DNA from: JBPRGG01 sp051418075 | GTDB lineage: Bacteria; Bacteroidota; Bacteroidia; Cytophagales; Cyclobacteriaceae | DNA length: 64,000 nucleotides | Assembly: GCA_051418075.1 (NCBI GenBank) | Contig: JBPRGG010000071.1 | Coordinates: forward strand, 35,276-99,275 | Direction of reading: 5' to 3' | Part shown: positions 35,889 through 46,472 of the stretch, piece after piece | How positions within the stretch are numbered: the first letter of the stretch is position 1 | Layout of the letters: each line of letters opens with the position of its first letter | Made by a program: the position numbers and the translations under genes | The notes under the pieces: generated by a model | Seen by the model: only the letters and a program-made list of their open reading frames with translations | Told to the model about the DNA's origin: nothing | The model's database searches: none

Positions 35889-36389
35889 CTAACCAACAAA
35901 ACTTGAAGCCAATTCTGTTTTAATTGCGTCAAATTCCTTACTGCTTATAATTCCGGTATCTTTTAACTGGGCAAATTTGGCAATTTCATGTCTGGGATTA
36001 TAATAAAAATTAAGGTTAGATATGTCCTCTATTTTTGAAATGATCCTGGCTGTACAATGATTTAATTGCTTATCCTTGATCAGGTGCAGCTCAAAATTTT
36101 CATTAATATTAATCACCTTCAAGTCTGTTTTTGAACTGAATACTAACACCATAAATAAAGGCAAAGCCAATAAAGCCAGTACCAACCATAGCTTTAACCC
36201 AAGCACAACATTTAGTAAAACTAATGCAACAGCAAAAGCCAGGCTATAAATAGCCACGTGTTTATAAGATCGCTTTTCTACAGATGTATTAGGTTTAACC
36301 TGATATGGAATTAAGCGGGAATTATCTATAAAAGTGCTTTTATATTTAACTTGATTCCAGGTAGCTATGTCAGTATTAATGTTAATCAT
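35889..36389 (-). CDS. Membrane protein with a C-terminal SHOCT domain
   Basis: 166 residues. Two closely spaced transmembrane helices lie at about 46-90 (AIYSLAFAVALVLLNVVLG and WLVLALLALPLFMVLVF). The C-terminal 30 residues, IAKFAQLKDTGIISSKEFDAI, match the short SHOCT motif (leucine, 'GIIS..EF..K') that often ends membrane or secreted proteins. A strand-rich middle (LKVININENFELHLIKD) lies between. No function can be given. Gene closed by the shared terminator. Confidence 0.75.
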   Translation of the reverse strand: MININTDIATWNQVKYKSTFIDNSRLIPYQVKPNTSVEKRSYKHVAIYSLAFAVALVLLNVVLGLKLWLVLALLALPLFMVLVFSSKTDLKVININENFELHLIKDKQLNHCTARIISKIEDISNLNFYYNPRHEIAKFAQLKDTGIISSKEFDAIKTELASSFVG

Positions 36390-37165
36390 TTTTTTATGTA
36401 ATCGCGAGGTAAATTAAAATTTGATTTTGAATAATACAAAAATTAGATAATAAATCCATAAAAAAAATTAAGAAATTTTAAAATACTTTCCTTTGTAAGG
36501 TTTTAATTGTAATATTAACAGTTTTAATTGGGATTAATGAATAGAGATATTTAATCGTCTGATCCAACCTGTTGATTTCCAGTAATACTTTAAGACAAAT
36601 TTTAATAACCTGATTAGCCTTAAAATTTCTTTTTTCAGGCACTATCCTGTAATATTTTATGAGGTTAAACACTAGATTGGTAAATGAGCAGGTTATATTT
36701 TCATCCATTAAAAAGTATACTATCAAAAAATGAAGCGTCTTTTAATGACTTAACAGCTTGAGTTTGAGAAAAGGAACAGCCTAACTCCAGATACAATAAC
36801 CTTTTCTGAACCGACAAAATGAAAATAAGCAGGAAATAATATTTATTACATCAATTATTGATATTGTTGTAATCACAGCGAAATACTTTTTATTATTTAT
36901 GTACAAATAAGGTTAGATCTCATTGTGCTAATTACTACCTGAATGAGGTACTATAGCATTTAGCCGGTTCACATTTCAATTTCAAGAGAAATACAAAAAT
37001 TTTCGCTTGTCAGCAGGCTTAGAAAAGATAGGACTAAGGTAGGGTTTCAATTACACGACAATGGTCTCGACTAGCAGGGAGTAATTCCTCATTTTTATAA
37101 AAAATATTCAAGCTGCAATCAACTATTCCAGGAAAATTTTAGTTAAAAAACATCCTTTCAACGAC
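36390..37165. other. 776-base spacer with no secure gene
   Basis: AT-rich region between the SHOCT gene and lspA. A minus-strand frame at 36478-36726 could encode 82 residues (ATG start, no recognised domain), see rejected items. A dyad ATTACA...TGTAAT with inner CAAT/ATTG pairs spans 36845-36873. No tRNA shape, MITE end or transposase fragment was found. It may be a decayed region or hold a small RNA. Confidence 0.5.
36845..36873. repeat. Inverted repeat in the lspA-SHOCT spacer
   Basis: ATTACA T CAAT (36845-36855) faces ATTG T TGTAAT (36863-36873), giving 10 pairs and one T-T mismatch around a 7-base loop. It has no T-run after it, so it is not an ordinary terminator; an operator is possible. 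Confidence 0.3.
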
Positions 37166-37837
37166 TTAAAAATTATTCAAATCCCTTTTCTCATACATAT
37201 CCTGTGGTTCAGACTCAGGAGAAAGTTCCTGATCAGTTTGATCAGAACTTTCCTGACTTTTTGATTCATTAAAAAAGGTTTTTTGCATCACCAGGATAAT
37301 AGTGACACCTACGAAGATCGATGCATCAGCCACATTAAAAATTGGCCACAAAGCTATATAATCGCCTCCCCACAGAGGTACCCATTCCGCAACGCGACCT
37401 TCCCAAATATCTATATAAAACATATCTACGACCTGACCGTGAAACCAGGGAGTAACTGCATCATAAGGAGCATTATCCAGCCATACTCCATAAAATGTAC
37501 TGTCTATGACATTTCCTATGGCACCTCCCAATATAAGTGCTACACACCATATCAGGCCTGGGTGCACTTTCTTTTTTACAAGTATAAACAAGTAATAAGC
37601 TATTCCTATCATCGCCACCAGCCTGAAAACGGTTAATATAAGTTTACCATATTCGGAGGCCAGTTCCATACCAAAAGCCATACCGGGGTTGAGGGTATAA
37701 TGTAACTTAAACCAGTCATCAATAACTTGTATCTGACCTGCAACCCCCATTTCCATATTAAAATGGACCAGCATCTTCACGGCCTGATCCACTATGATTA
37801 TTCCCAGGCTTAACAGGTAATATTTAAAATATTTCAC
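37166..37837 (-). CDS. lspA: Lipoprotein signal peptidase (signal peptidase II)
   Basis: Aspartyl protease of the inner membrane that removes signal peptides from prolipoproteins; the window encodes several such lipoproteins. Four transmembrane helices, with catalytic Asp138 in GQVVDMFYID and Asp171 in FNVADASIFVG. The N-terminal DQAVK and LNPGMAFGM motifs are also present. The loop between helices 3 and 4 is long, as in other Bacteroidota. A polar acidic tail (residues 190-223) follows the last helix. It lies 44 bases downstream of ileS on the same strand. Confidence 0.95.
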   Translation of the reverse strand: MKYFKYYLLSLGIIIVDQAVKMLVHFNMEMGVAGQIQVIDDWFKLHYTLNPGMAFGMELASEYGKLILTVFRLVAMIGIAYYLFILVKKKVHPGLIWCVALILGGAIGNVIDSTFYGVWLDNAPYDAVTPWFHGQVVDMFYIDIWEGRVAEWVPLWGGDYIALWPIFNVADASIFVGVTIILVMQKTFFNESKSQESSDQTDQELSPESEPQDMYEKRDLNNF

Positions 37838-37881
37838 TCTTTATTTAATATGATTTATACCAGGCAAAACTATTGTTTAAC

Positions 37882-40800
37882 TTATTCTAAAGCTATCTTA
37901 ATATTAAACTGAAAATCATCAATTTCAATTGTATTTCCCTCAGATAATTTTTGTTCGAAGGTAAGTTGTAAAGCTTGTGTTTCTGTACAGATATAATCTT
38001 TGTAGGTTATCAACGCATCATGAATGATTTGGTTTTGATTTTCTACTGCAATACGGATCTTATCCTGTACCTCTAGTCCTATGTCTTTCCGCATATTTTG
38101 GATGCGGTTAACCAGGTCCCTGGCAATTCCTTCCTGTTTCAATTCATTAGTCAGGGTAATATCCAATGCCACTGTAACATTACCTTCAGTGGCCACTGAC
38201 CAGCCGGGAATATCTTCAAAAGAGATCTCCACATCCTCCAGAGTTAATTCTATGGGCTGATCCTGAAGAGGAAGCCGGAACAAATTATCCCTTTCCATTT
38301 GATTGATTTCGTCCTGGCTCATGGCTTGTACAGCTTTGGCAATATCCTTCATCTTTGGACCATATTCTTTACCAAGTTTTTTAAAATTTGGTTTGATCTT
38401 TTTAACCAGGATACCAGATGTATCATCAATGAATTCAATCTCCTTGATATTTACCTCAGTTCTTATCAATTCACCAATTTCATGGATTTGCTTTTGAATT
38501 TTCTGATTCATTACAGGAACCAGGATCTTGGACAATGGCTGTCTTACTTTTATTTTATGTGATTTTCGCAGTGAATGAACCAGGGAAGAGATCCGCTGGG
38601 CCAGGGTCATTTTTTCTTCCAGGTTTTTATCTATCACAGGAGGGTTGGACTGGGGAAATGTGGTAAGATGCACAGATTCTTCAGATTCCAACCGGGCAAC
38701 CCTATTAAGATCAAGATACAATTGCTCAGCATAAAATGGGGCAATTGGTGCCGCCAGTTTAGCTACTGTAATCAAACATTCGTACAAAGTCTGATAAGCG
38801 GCAACCTTATCTTTTGCATTTGCTATGGTTTGTCCGTCATTTTTATCAGCCGGTTTCCAGAACCTTTTCCGGTTTAAACGAACATACCAGTTACTCAGAT
38901 CATCAATTACAAAGTCCTGGATAGCCCTGCCTGCTCTGGTGGGTTCGTAATCTTCCAAAGCTTGATTTACCACCTTTATCAGACTATGGAGTTTTGATAT
39001 TACCCATCGATCACTTTCAACCCGCTCATGCAGAGATATTTTTGGTTGATCAAATCTGAAACCATCGATATTGGCATATAGTGCAAAAAAGGAGTAGGTG
39101 TTTTGCAGGGTCCCGAAAAACCGGCGCTGTACTTCCAACACCCCATCCAGATTGAACTTCAGGTTATCCCAGGGATTGGCATTGGTGATCATGTACCAGC
39201 GAGTGGCATCCGGCCCATATTCTGCGATGGTTTTGAATGGATCAATGGCATTGCCCAGCCGCTTCGACATCTTGTTTCCATTTTTATCCAATACCAGGCC
39301 ATTGGCAATTACATTCTTAAAAGCGACCTGATCAAACAACATACCGGCGATGGCATGTAAGGTGAAAAACCATCCACGGGTTTGATCTACACCTTCAGCA
39401 ATAAAATCGGCAGGATAATTGGCCTCGAAAATTTCCTTATTCTCGAAGGGGAAATGCCACTGGGCATAAGGCATAGATCCTGAATCAAACCACACATCGA
39501 TCAGATCTGGTTCACGATACATTTTTTGTCCGCTATCACTGACTAATACTACTTCATCTACAAAAGGACGATGCAAGTCAAAATCATCAGGCAGAGATTC
39601 ATTCATAAAGCCTGCTGCAACAGATTTTTCAACTTCCTGCATTAACTCTGCCAATGAGCCGATACATTTTTCTTCTTTTCTGTCTTCTGAGACCCAGATG
39701 GGTAAGGGCGTTCCCCAGTAACGGGATCTGCTCAGGTTCCAATCCACCAGGTTTTCCAGCCAATTGCCAAAGCGCCCGGTGCCGGTAGAGGCAGGTTTCC
39801 AGTTGATGGTATTGTTTAGAGCTACCAATTGGTCCTTAAAGGCAGTAGTTTTAATAAACCAGGAATCCAGTGGATAATACAACACCGGTTTATCTGTACG
39901 CCAGCAATGTGGATAGGAGTGTTCATACTTTTCTACCTTAAAGGCCTTATTTTCTTCCTTAAGCTTTATGGCTATCAAAACATCAGTTGGACGGTAATCA
40001 GGGTCAGACTCATCATGTCCTTCGTAATTCTTGACGTACATTCCTGCAAAATCAGTAATCTCCTGGACAAACTTTCCCTGCCGATCTACAATGGGGACAT
40101 CATTTCCTTCAGCATCTTTCACCATCACCCCCGGCATATTATGTTTTACACTGGTACGGTAATCGTCTGCCCCGAAAGTTTTAGCTATATGAACAATGCC
40201 TGTTCCATCTTCCGTGGTAACAAAATCTCCGGGAACTACTGTAAAAGCCGGATCAGGTAATGGAACATATGGCAATAGTTGCTCATAGGAAATCCCAACC
40301 AGCTCAGATCCTTTGAAAGCGTCTGCAACCTGATAGGGAATTAATTTATCTCCCGGCTTATAATCCTCAAGGGCAATATCCCGTGCTTTAGGATTAAAAT
40401 ATTGCGGAACCAATACTTTAGCCAGGATCACTTCCACCAGCTGATAGGTATATTGGTTATAAGTTTTAATTTTCACATAATCTATATTTTCACCCACAGC
40501 CAGGCCATTATTGGCGGGTAAAGTCCAGGGTGTGGTAGTCCAGGCCAGGAAATATACATTTTCACTCTGCTCAAATAACTTAGCTACGGAAGGATGATCG
40601 GTTTTTTTTACCTTAAACTGGGCTACCATAGATGTGTCTTTAACCATCCTGTAACATCCAGGCTGGTTCAATTCATGAGAACTTAAGCCGGTACCAGCAG
40701 CAGGTGAGAAAGGTTGAATGGTATACCCCTTATAAAGTAATCCCTTTTGGTGAAATTTTTTTAGCAGGTGCCATACAGTTTCCATATAATCCCTTTCATA

Positions 40801-41259
40801 GGTAATATAAGGATCATCCATATCCACCCAATATCCCATCTTGTCAGTGAGATTTTCCCATTCATCAGTATATTTCATCACTGCTTCCCGGCATTTTCGG
40901 TTGTATTCCTCTACCGTGATCTTCTGCCCAATATCTTCCTTGGTCATTCCCAACTCCTTTTCAACCTGCAATTCCACAGGTAATCCATGGGTATCCCAGC
41001 CTCCTTTTCTTTTCACCTGGAATCCTTGCATGGTCTTAAACCGGCAAAAAATATCTTTCACAGCCCGGGCCATTACGTGATGGATGCCGGGAGTACCATT
41101 GGCTGAGGGTGGACCTTCATAAAAAGTAAAGGAAGGTTTGCCTTCTCTGGTTTGGACAGATTTGGCAAAAATATTATTCTCTTTCCAGTAAGATAAGATC
41201 TCTTCACCTACTTTAGCATAATTCAAATTCTTATATTCTCTGTATTTCACGGGTTCCAT
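37882..41259 (-). CDS. ileS: Isoleucyl-tRNA synthetase, type 2-like, with GIHH in place of HIGH
   Basis: Class I synthetase that charges tRNA-Ile; 1125 residues. The ATP-site signature reads PSANGTPGIHHVMARAVKD: where E. coli IleRS has HIGH, this protein has Gly58-Ile59-His60-His61. KMSKR is at 663-667 (NGNKMSKRLGN). The editing domain has the usual YTTWTLPANNGLAV-like region (WTTTPWTLPANNGLAV), and DTHGLPVE follows the first motif. Eukaryote-like type 2 IleRS proteins are much less sensitive to mupirocin, and the swapped GXHH form has been linked to hyper-resistance (from memory). Followed by lspA. Confidence 0.96.
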   Translation of the reverse strand: MEPVKYREYKNLNYAKVGEEILSYWKENNIFAKSVQTREGKPSFTFYEGPPSANGTPGIHHVMARAVKDIFCRFKTMQGFQVKRKGGWDTHGLPVELQVEKELGMTKEDIGQKITVEEYNRKCREAVMKYTDEWENLTDKMGYWVDMDDPYITYERDYMETVWHLLKKFHQKGLLYKGYTIQPFSPAAGTGLSSHELNQPGCYRMVKDTSMVAQFKVKKTDHPSVAKLFEQSENVYFLAWTTTPWTLPANNGLAVGENIDYVKIKTYNQYTYQLVEVILAKVLVPQYFNPKARDIALEDYKPGDKLIPYQVADAFKGSELVGISYEQLLPYVPLPDPAFTVVPGDFVTTEDGTGIVHIAKTFGADDYRTSVKHNMPGVMVKDAEGNDVPIVDRQGKFVQEITDFAGMYVKNYEGHDESDPDYRPTDVLIAIKLKEENKAFKVEKYEHSYPHCWRTDKPVLYYPLDSWFIKTTAFKDQLVALNNTINWKPASTGTGRFGNWLENLVDWNLSRSRYWGTPLPIWVSEDRKEEKCIGSLAELMQEVEKSVAAGFMNESLPDDFDLHRPFVDEVVLVSDSGQKMYREPDLIDVWFDSGSMPYAQWHFPFENKEIFEANYPADFIAEGVDQTRGWFFTLHAIAGMLFDQVAFKNVIANGLVLDKNGNKMSKRLGNAIDPFKTIAEYGPDATRWYMITNANPWDNLKFNLDGVLEVQRRFFGTLQNTYSFFALYANIDGFRFDQPKISLHERVESDRWVISKLHSLIKVVNQALEDYEPTRAGRAIQDFVIDDLSNWYVRLNRKRFWKPADKNDGQTIANAKDKVAAYQTLYECLITVAKLAAPIAPFYAEQLYLDLNRVARLESEESVHLTTFPQSNPPVIDKNLEEKMTLAQRISSLVHSLRKSHKIKVRQPLSKILVPVMNQKIQKQIHEIGELIRTEVNIKEIEFIDDTSGILVKKIKPNFKKLGKEYGPKMKDIAKAVQAMSQDEINQMERDNLFRLPLQDQPIELTLEDVEISFEDIPGWSVATEGNVTVALDITLTNELKQEGIARDLVNRIQNMRKDIGLEVQDKIRIAVENQNQIIHDALITYKDYICTETQALQLTFEQKLSEGNTIEIDDFQFNIKIALE

Positions 41260-41290
41260 AGAATTAAACTATAGGGTCTAAAATTTTTTA

Positions 41291-43714
41291 TTATGAAAAT
41301 TCTTTCTGATTTTCTGCTTCTTTTGTTTGTATTTCGATCAGTTCAAGATCAATCTCTTCATCTTCATCCTCCTGATAAAAGGCTTCATCGTCCAGCAGGG
41401 GATAAAAGTCTTTTTTCCTCTTGCCATCATCAAACCTTAAAAGCAAAGAAGGCAACACAATCAAGTTAGTGAACATGGCAAATACCAGGGTGGTAGAAGT
41501 TAACAAGCCAAGTGCTTTAGTCCCTCCAAATCCTGACCCTGCAAAAATAATAAAACCTGCAAACAATACGATAGATGTGTACATCATGCTGGAGCCAGTT
41601 TCCCTAATACTCTTACTCACAGCCAGTGGTACAAAAAACTGATTCGCAAAAAGCTCCTGCCGGTATTTGGCCAGGAAATGAATCGAATAATCCACCGATA
41701 TACCAAAGGCAATACTAAAAATTAAAGCTGTACTGGGCTTGAGCGGAATACCCAAAAAGCCCATAATAGCACCTACAATGAGCAAAGGAATCACATTAGG
41801 AATGATAGAGATAATGATCATCCGCAAATTCCCGTATAGTAGAGCCATGATCAGCGAAATAAGAAAGAAAGCCAACAGCAGGCTCATTCTCAGGTTGCCT
41901 ATTAAAAAACGATTTCCCTTAACAAACAAAGGTGAAGTACCAGTCACTCTAACCTGAATATCAGACTGACTAAAAAGCTGATCAATGCGCGGATAGATCT
42001 GGCCGTGGATTAACTCATCCATTTTATTGGAGCCTAAATCAGCTATATTCAATGATATCCTGATTTTTTGGGCAGTAGAATCAATGAAATTCTTCATCAA
42101 ACCAGCCTGATCAGTATTCCCCTGAAAATATCTTAAAATAAAGTTTCGATCCTGGGAATTCGGCAAACCATAAAAAGCGGGATTACCATTGTAAAATGCC
42201 TGACGGGCAGCTTTGACAAAACTTACCACTGAAATCGGAGTTGAAACATGTGGCAGTGAATCTAAAAAGCTTTCAAATTGATTGATCTTCACCAGGTTTT
42301 GTTGCCGTAAAATGCCTTTTGGTTTACCTGTGTCCACCAGTATTTCCAGGGGCATTATACCGCTGAAATTATCCTCAAAAAATTCAAGATCTCTTTTTAC
42401 CTCACTGTTCTCAGGCAGATCATCTACCATATATGATACGGAATGCATTTGAAATACCCCTACAATAGTAACAATTACCAGGGCCAGGGTGACAAAAAAC
42501 ACCGTGTATTTATGTCGATGTACCAGCAAGTCAAGGGCATTCAGGGTCCAGTCGATGGCTTTGAACTGTAAATGCTTAAGCTGTTTACCTTGTGGGGTAG
42601 GCAAATAAGAGAACACAGCCGGAATAAGGATGATGCTGACCAAAAAAGTGGCCAGAATATTTATACCAGCTACCAGGCCAAATTGTTTCAGTATGGTAAT
42701 ATCAGTAAATGCCAGTACCAGGAATCCTATGGCTGTGGTAAAATTTGTGATCAGGGTGACCAGACCTACTTTACGGATTACCCGGCTCAGAGCCTTCATC
42801 TTGTTCCCGTGTTTATCTATTTCCTGGTGGAACTTATTTAACAGGTAAATGCTATTGGGTATTCCTATAACCACAATAATTGGGGGTATTAATCCGGACA
42901 GAATGGTGATCTTATAACCAAAAAGGGCCAAAGTACCCATGGACCAGATGACAATTACCCCTATAATAATAAGGGGAAAAAGTACCGCATCCCAGCTACG
43001 GAAAAAGAAAAGCATAATCAGCCCGGTTACCAGTACCGATAATACCAGGAACATCTGCATTTCCTTTTTGACCTTTTCCGACATGATGGTGCGGATAAAA
43101 GGCAAACCGGCATAATGAATATCAATATTGGTATGCTCTGAAAATGCCTGGCCGGCAAATTGGATATCATCAATCAATCTGATTCGCTGTGGGGAATTCA
43201 TCACTTCCCTGTCAATGTTCAGGATCATTAGCAGCGCCCCATTTTGGGCATTAACCAGTTGATTACTAAAAAACTTCTGATCCATGGCCACATTCAGGAG
43301 GCTGTCCAGCCGGGATTGTTGATCTGGTATGGTGGTAAAAACAGGAGCAAGTGAAAATTTTTTACGTTGACTATCTTTTACCAGCCGGGGCATATTAGGC
43401 AGGGAAATCACTGTATTTACACCTTTTATCCGGCCTAATTCATCATTGAGATATTTTAATCTTCTGAAATTCAGGCTTGTATAGATGGAGCTATCCTTTA
43501 TACCCAACACGATGATATTGCCATCTTCTCCAAACAATTGTTTGAACTGTTGAAATTCGATCATTTCCGGGTCATCCGGAGGGACCACTTTGGAGAAGTC
43601 ATAGCTAAGTTCTACATCTTTGGCATGATAGGCCATAAAAGCCGTAACAACACCTATGGCAATGATTAGATATAACCTAAATTTTATTACTATATGAGCA
43701 AGCGAAGTCCACAT
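41291..43714 (-). CDS. RND-superfamily (MMPL/HpnN-like) exporter
   Basis: A single-chain RND protein of about 807 residues with twelve expected transmembrane helices: one at the N-terminus (FRLYLIIAIGVVTAFMAY), five after the first periplasmic loop, and a repeat of this plan after residue 420. Motifs such as DVELSYDFSKVVPPDDP and FGISVDYSIHFLAKYRQEL, with the Asp of helix 10, are typical of lipid- or sterol-type RND exporters. The tail is acidic. The longest frame starts with TTG at 43741; the ATG at 43714 (MWTSLAHIVIKF) is preferred. No membrane-fusion protein is nearby. Confidence 0.85.
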   Translation of the reverse strand: MWTSLAHIVIKFRLYLIIAIGVVTAFMAYHAKDVELSYDFSKVVPPDDPEMIEFQQFKQLFGEDGNIIVLGIKDSSIYTSLNFRRLKYLNDELGRIKGVNTVISLPNMPRLVKDSQRKKFSLAPVFTTIPDQQSRLDSLLNVAMDQKFFSNQLVNAQNGALLMILNIDREVMNSPQRIRLIDDIQFAGQAFSEHTNIDIHYAGLPFIRTIMSEKVKKEMQMFLVLSVLVTGLIMLFFFRSWDAVLFPLIIIGVIVIWSMGTLALFGYKITILSGLIPPIIVVIGIPNSIYLLNKFHQEIDKHGNKMKALSRVIRKVGLVTLITNFTTAIGFLVLAFTDITILKQFGLVAGINILATFLVSIILIPAVFSYLPTPQGKQLKHLQFKAIDWTLNALDLLVHRHKYTVFFVTLALVIVTIVGVFQMHSVSYMVDDLPENSEVKRDLEFFEDNFSGIMPLEILVDTGKPKGILRQQNLVKINQFESFLDSLPHVSTPISVVSFVKAARQAFYNGNPAFYGLPNSQDRNFILRYFQGNTDQAGLMKNFIDSTAQKIRISLNIADLGSNKMDELIHGQIYPRIDQLFSQSDIQVRVTGTSPLFVKGNRFLIGNLRMSLLLAFFLISLIMALLYGNLRMIIISIIPNVIPLLIVGAIMGFLGIPLKPSTALIFSIAFGISVDYSIHFLAKYRQELFANQFFVPLAVSKSIRETGSSMMYTSIVLFAGFIIFAGSGFGGTKALGLLTSTTLVFAMFTNLIVLPSLLLRFDDGKRKKDFYPLLDDEAFYQEDEDEEIDLELIEIQTKEAENQKEFS

Positions 43715-43953
43715 TTCAAAACAAGGCACAAAGGTAAACAAATTATAAATGAGTGGTAGGATTTGATTCCTTTTAATTGAGGATATTTATCATTAATACC
43801 CCAGCTCATTTATTTACTAATCCAATGAAAATAAAGGCATTAAAGGGATTTTATTGTGATTAAAACAAAATAATCTGATGGTTAAAGAACGTGAAATATC
43901 AAACACCCTCGTACTTCAGCCTAAAAATCAATTTAAACAGACGAATTGCAAAC

Positions 43954-46356
43954 CTATTCATACCTCAATGCATTTACAGGATTTGACCAGGCGGCTTTAA
44001 GGGTTTGGACCGAGATGGTAGATAAACCGATCAGAATAGTAGAAATCGCTGCTACAGCAAATAATTCCCAGGTGATCCCAATCCTAAAGGCAAAATTGCT
44101 AAGCCACCTATCCATCAGGAAATAAGCCAAAGGCAGACCCACAATATTGGCCACAGCTATCAGAATAATAAAATCCAATGAAATCAAACTCATGATCCTG
44201 ATCACGGAAGCTCCCAAGACCTTTCTGATACCTATCTCCTTTATTCTCTGGGATATAGAAAAAGAGGAAAGGCCAAAAAGTCCCAGGCAGGCAATAAAAA
44301 TGGCCAGGCAGGTAAAAAACAGAAAGATTCGGCTAAACTTTTGCTCTGAAGCGTACTGACTATTAAAATAAACATCAGCAAATTCATAATTAAATGGATT
44401 TTGAGGGAACATCGATCTATAAAGCTGCTGAATCTGCTCAATGGCGGAAGCAAGGTTGTTGCCATTCAATCTGATATTGAAATATGACTGTGCCGAAGGT
44501 ACATACAGAAAAGCAGTTGACCGGTAATTATTCTTCAGGCTTTGGTGGTTATAATTGGCCACAACTCCTATTACTGACAGGGTATCACCACCGGAAAATA
44601 TTTTTTGCCCTAAAGCCTCAGAAGGTTGACTAAAACCAAAAGTCCGTAAGGCCATCTCATTGATTACCACCTGGTTTTGTTCCTGACCATACTCTTGAGA
44701 AAATCCCCGTCCCGCCAGTATTTGATGTTTATAGGTGTTGAGATAATCTTCATCTATTCCCACCTTATATAAAATAAAATTGCTTTCACGATCATCCTGC
44801 AATTTACGTGCTCCATTCGTCCAATATATCAGATTTCCAGGAACTTCAGTAGAAACGGCAAAATTTTCCACTTCAGCCAATCTCATGACTTCTTTTTTAA
44901 AGGTATTTAAAGATTGCCTATAAATGGTATCACTGGCCACAATTCCCGGACCCCTGATGGTCAGAACCCGATCTATATTTATACCCAGATCTTGATTTTG
45001 CATAAATGAAATTTGCCTGAAAACTATAATACTGCCAAAAATCAAGATTATAGATGCGCTGAATTGTAAAACCACCAGTATTTTTCTGAGCCATACACTT
45101 CCTACATTGTTTTTGAAGTTTCCTTTAAGTGTACTGATGGGCTTGAAATTTGTCAGCACCAGGGCAGGGTAAAATCCAGAAACAGATATTCCTAATATTA
45201 AAAACAGGATAAGAGCGACCCATACTTTAAAATCTGACCATAACAAAGCAAAATGAAGCCTTCCCAATATAGACTGTAGCCAGGGTAAGGCAATGATCAA
45301 CAAAATCAAAGCGATAATTAACGCTAAGGTATTCATCAGGAATGCCTCAAACATAAACTGCCTGGTCAACTGACCTTTTAAAGCACCAATGGCCTTTCTG
45401 ATCCCTACCTCTTTGGCTCTCTCCATTCCCCTGGCTGTCGACAAGTTTACATAATTGATCCAGGCAATTGCCAGGATGAATACAGCTATGATCAGCAGAA
45501 AATTTACAGTCCTGATATCCCCATTCACGCTTGCTTCCTGGATCAAGTTTGAATTTAAATGGATATCCTTCAGTGGCTGCAGAACAAATGCTGTTCGATC
45601 ACTGGCTCCCTGACCACCAAACTTTTCAATGAAATCAGGTAGTTTTTTTTCAAGTTCAGCCGGAGAAGCATTTTGATTCAATATTATATAGGTGTAAAAA
45701 TCATACCAACCCCAGCTGTTATCAAACTGTTCACCCCACTGCTGTACCAGGGTAGGATAAGATAATAAAAAGTTAAACTTTAAGTGGGAGTTCTCTGGAG
45801 ATTGGATTACTCCGGTTATCTCATATTCCTCCTGATTCAAAAACTGGATCTGTTTACCAATCGGATCTTCATTCCCAAAATACTTTAATGCTGCTTCATC
45901 AGAAATTACTGCTGTATTAGGTTGGGATAAAGCAGTGGCAGGGTCTCCTTTAAGCAATGGGTAAGAAAACATCTCCAGAAAAGAGGGATCGGCTTGAAAG
46001 ACCTGATCTTCCTGAATACTTTTATCCTGGTACCTCATAATACCTCCACCATACCTTAGAAATAATCGACAATAATTTTCTACTTCCGGAAATTCCTCCT
46101 TCATAGCCGGACCAACTAGGGGATAAGCAGTGGCAGAACTGAATTGTTTTTCACCATTGGCGTAGGAATTATATTGTACCCGGTAGATCTGAATTTTATG
46201 CTGATGGAACTGATCGTAGCTATATTCATAATTAACATGTTGAATGATCAAAAGACTGGCAGCTATCCCAATAGATAAACCGGCAATATGGATAAAAGAA
46301 TAATTGAATTTTTGATATAAATTTCGGAAGACCAGCTTGAAGTAATTCTGCAGCAT
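43954..46356 (-). CDS. MacB/FtsX-type ABC transporter permease (copy 1)
   Basis: 800 residues with the duplicated plan of Bacteroidota MacB-like permeases: an N-terminal helix (FIHIAGLSIGIAASLLI), a periplasmic domain (60-270), three FtsX helices ending near residue 400, a second periplasmic domain, and a C-terminal FtsX set. Motifs such as RAKEVGIRKAIGA and RIKEIGIRKVLGASV mark the cytoplasmic coupling helices for the ATPase. No ATP-binding protein is encoded nearby. Likely functions are extruding lipoproteins or peptides or a mechanical role; substrate unknown. Same layout as copy 2 just upstream. Confidence 0.88.
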   Translation of the reverse strand: MLQNYFKLVFRNLYQKFNYSFIHIAGLSIGIAASLLIIQHVNYEYSYDQFHQHKIQIYRVQYNSYANGEKQFSSATAYPLVGPAMKEEFPEVENYCRLFLRYGGGIMRYQDKSIQEDQVFQADPSFLEMFSYPLLKGDPATALSQPNTAVISDEAALKYFGNEDPIGKQIQFLNQEEYEITGVIQSPENSHLKFNFLLSYPTLVQQWGEQFDNSWGWYDFYTYIILNQNASPAELEKKLPDFIEKFGGQGASDRTAFVLQPLKDIHLNSNLIQEASVNGDIRTVNFLLIIAVFILAIAWINYVNLSTARGMERAKEVGIRKAIGALKGQLTRQFMFEAFLMNTLALIIALILLIIALPWLQSILGRLHFALLWSDFKVWVALILFLILGISVSGFYPALVLTNFKPISTLKGNFKNNVGSVWLRKILVVLQFSASIILIFGSIIVFRQISFMQNQDLGINIDRVLTIRGPGIVASDTIYRQSLNTFKKEVMRLAEVENFAVSTEVPGNLIYWTNGARKLQDDRESNFILYKVGIDEDYLNTYKHQILAGRGFSQEYGQEQNQVVINEMALRTFGFSQPSEALGQKIFSGGDTLSVIGVVANYNHQSLKNNYRSTAFLYVPSAQSYFNIRLNGNNLASAIEQIQQLYRSMFPQNPFNYEFADVYFNSQYASEQKFSRIFLFFTCLAIFIACLGLFGLSSFSISQRIKEIGIRKVLGASVIRIMSLISLDFIILIAVANIVGLPLAYFLMDRWLSNFAFRIGITWELFAVAAISTILIGLSTISVQTLKAAWSNPVNALRYE

Positions 46357-46472
46357 ATCGGTAGCTTATTTTAAGTTGAATCTGATTTATCCAATGAAAT
46401 ATATAATTTCGTGCCAAGAAAGAAAATTTATTTGGCAGCATGTGAAAAGGGTTAAGCGGAATCGACAAAACC

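Noticed and set aside
36478..36726. Minus-strand frame of 82 residues
   Set aside because: ATG start and plausible composition, but no recognised domain, no promoter, and it lies in an otherwise empty AT-rich spacer; too weak for a gene call.
36900..37100. tRNA-like bases (GGTTCACA, GGGAGTAATTCC)
   Set aside because: No cloverleaf can be drawn and no acceptor stem is present.
37838..37881. A dksA/traR-like gene between ileS and lspA
   Set aside because: Such a gene often lies here in Bacteroidota, but the gap is only 44 bases.
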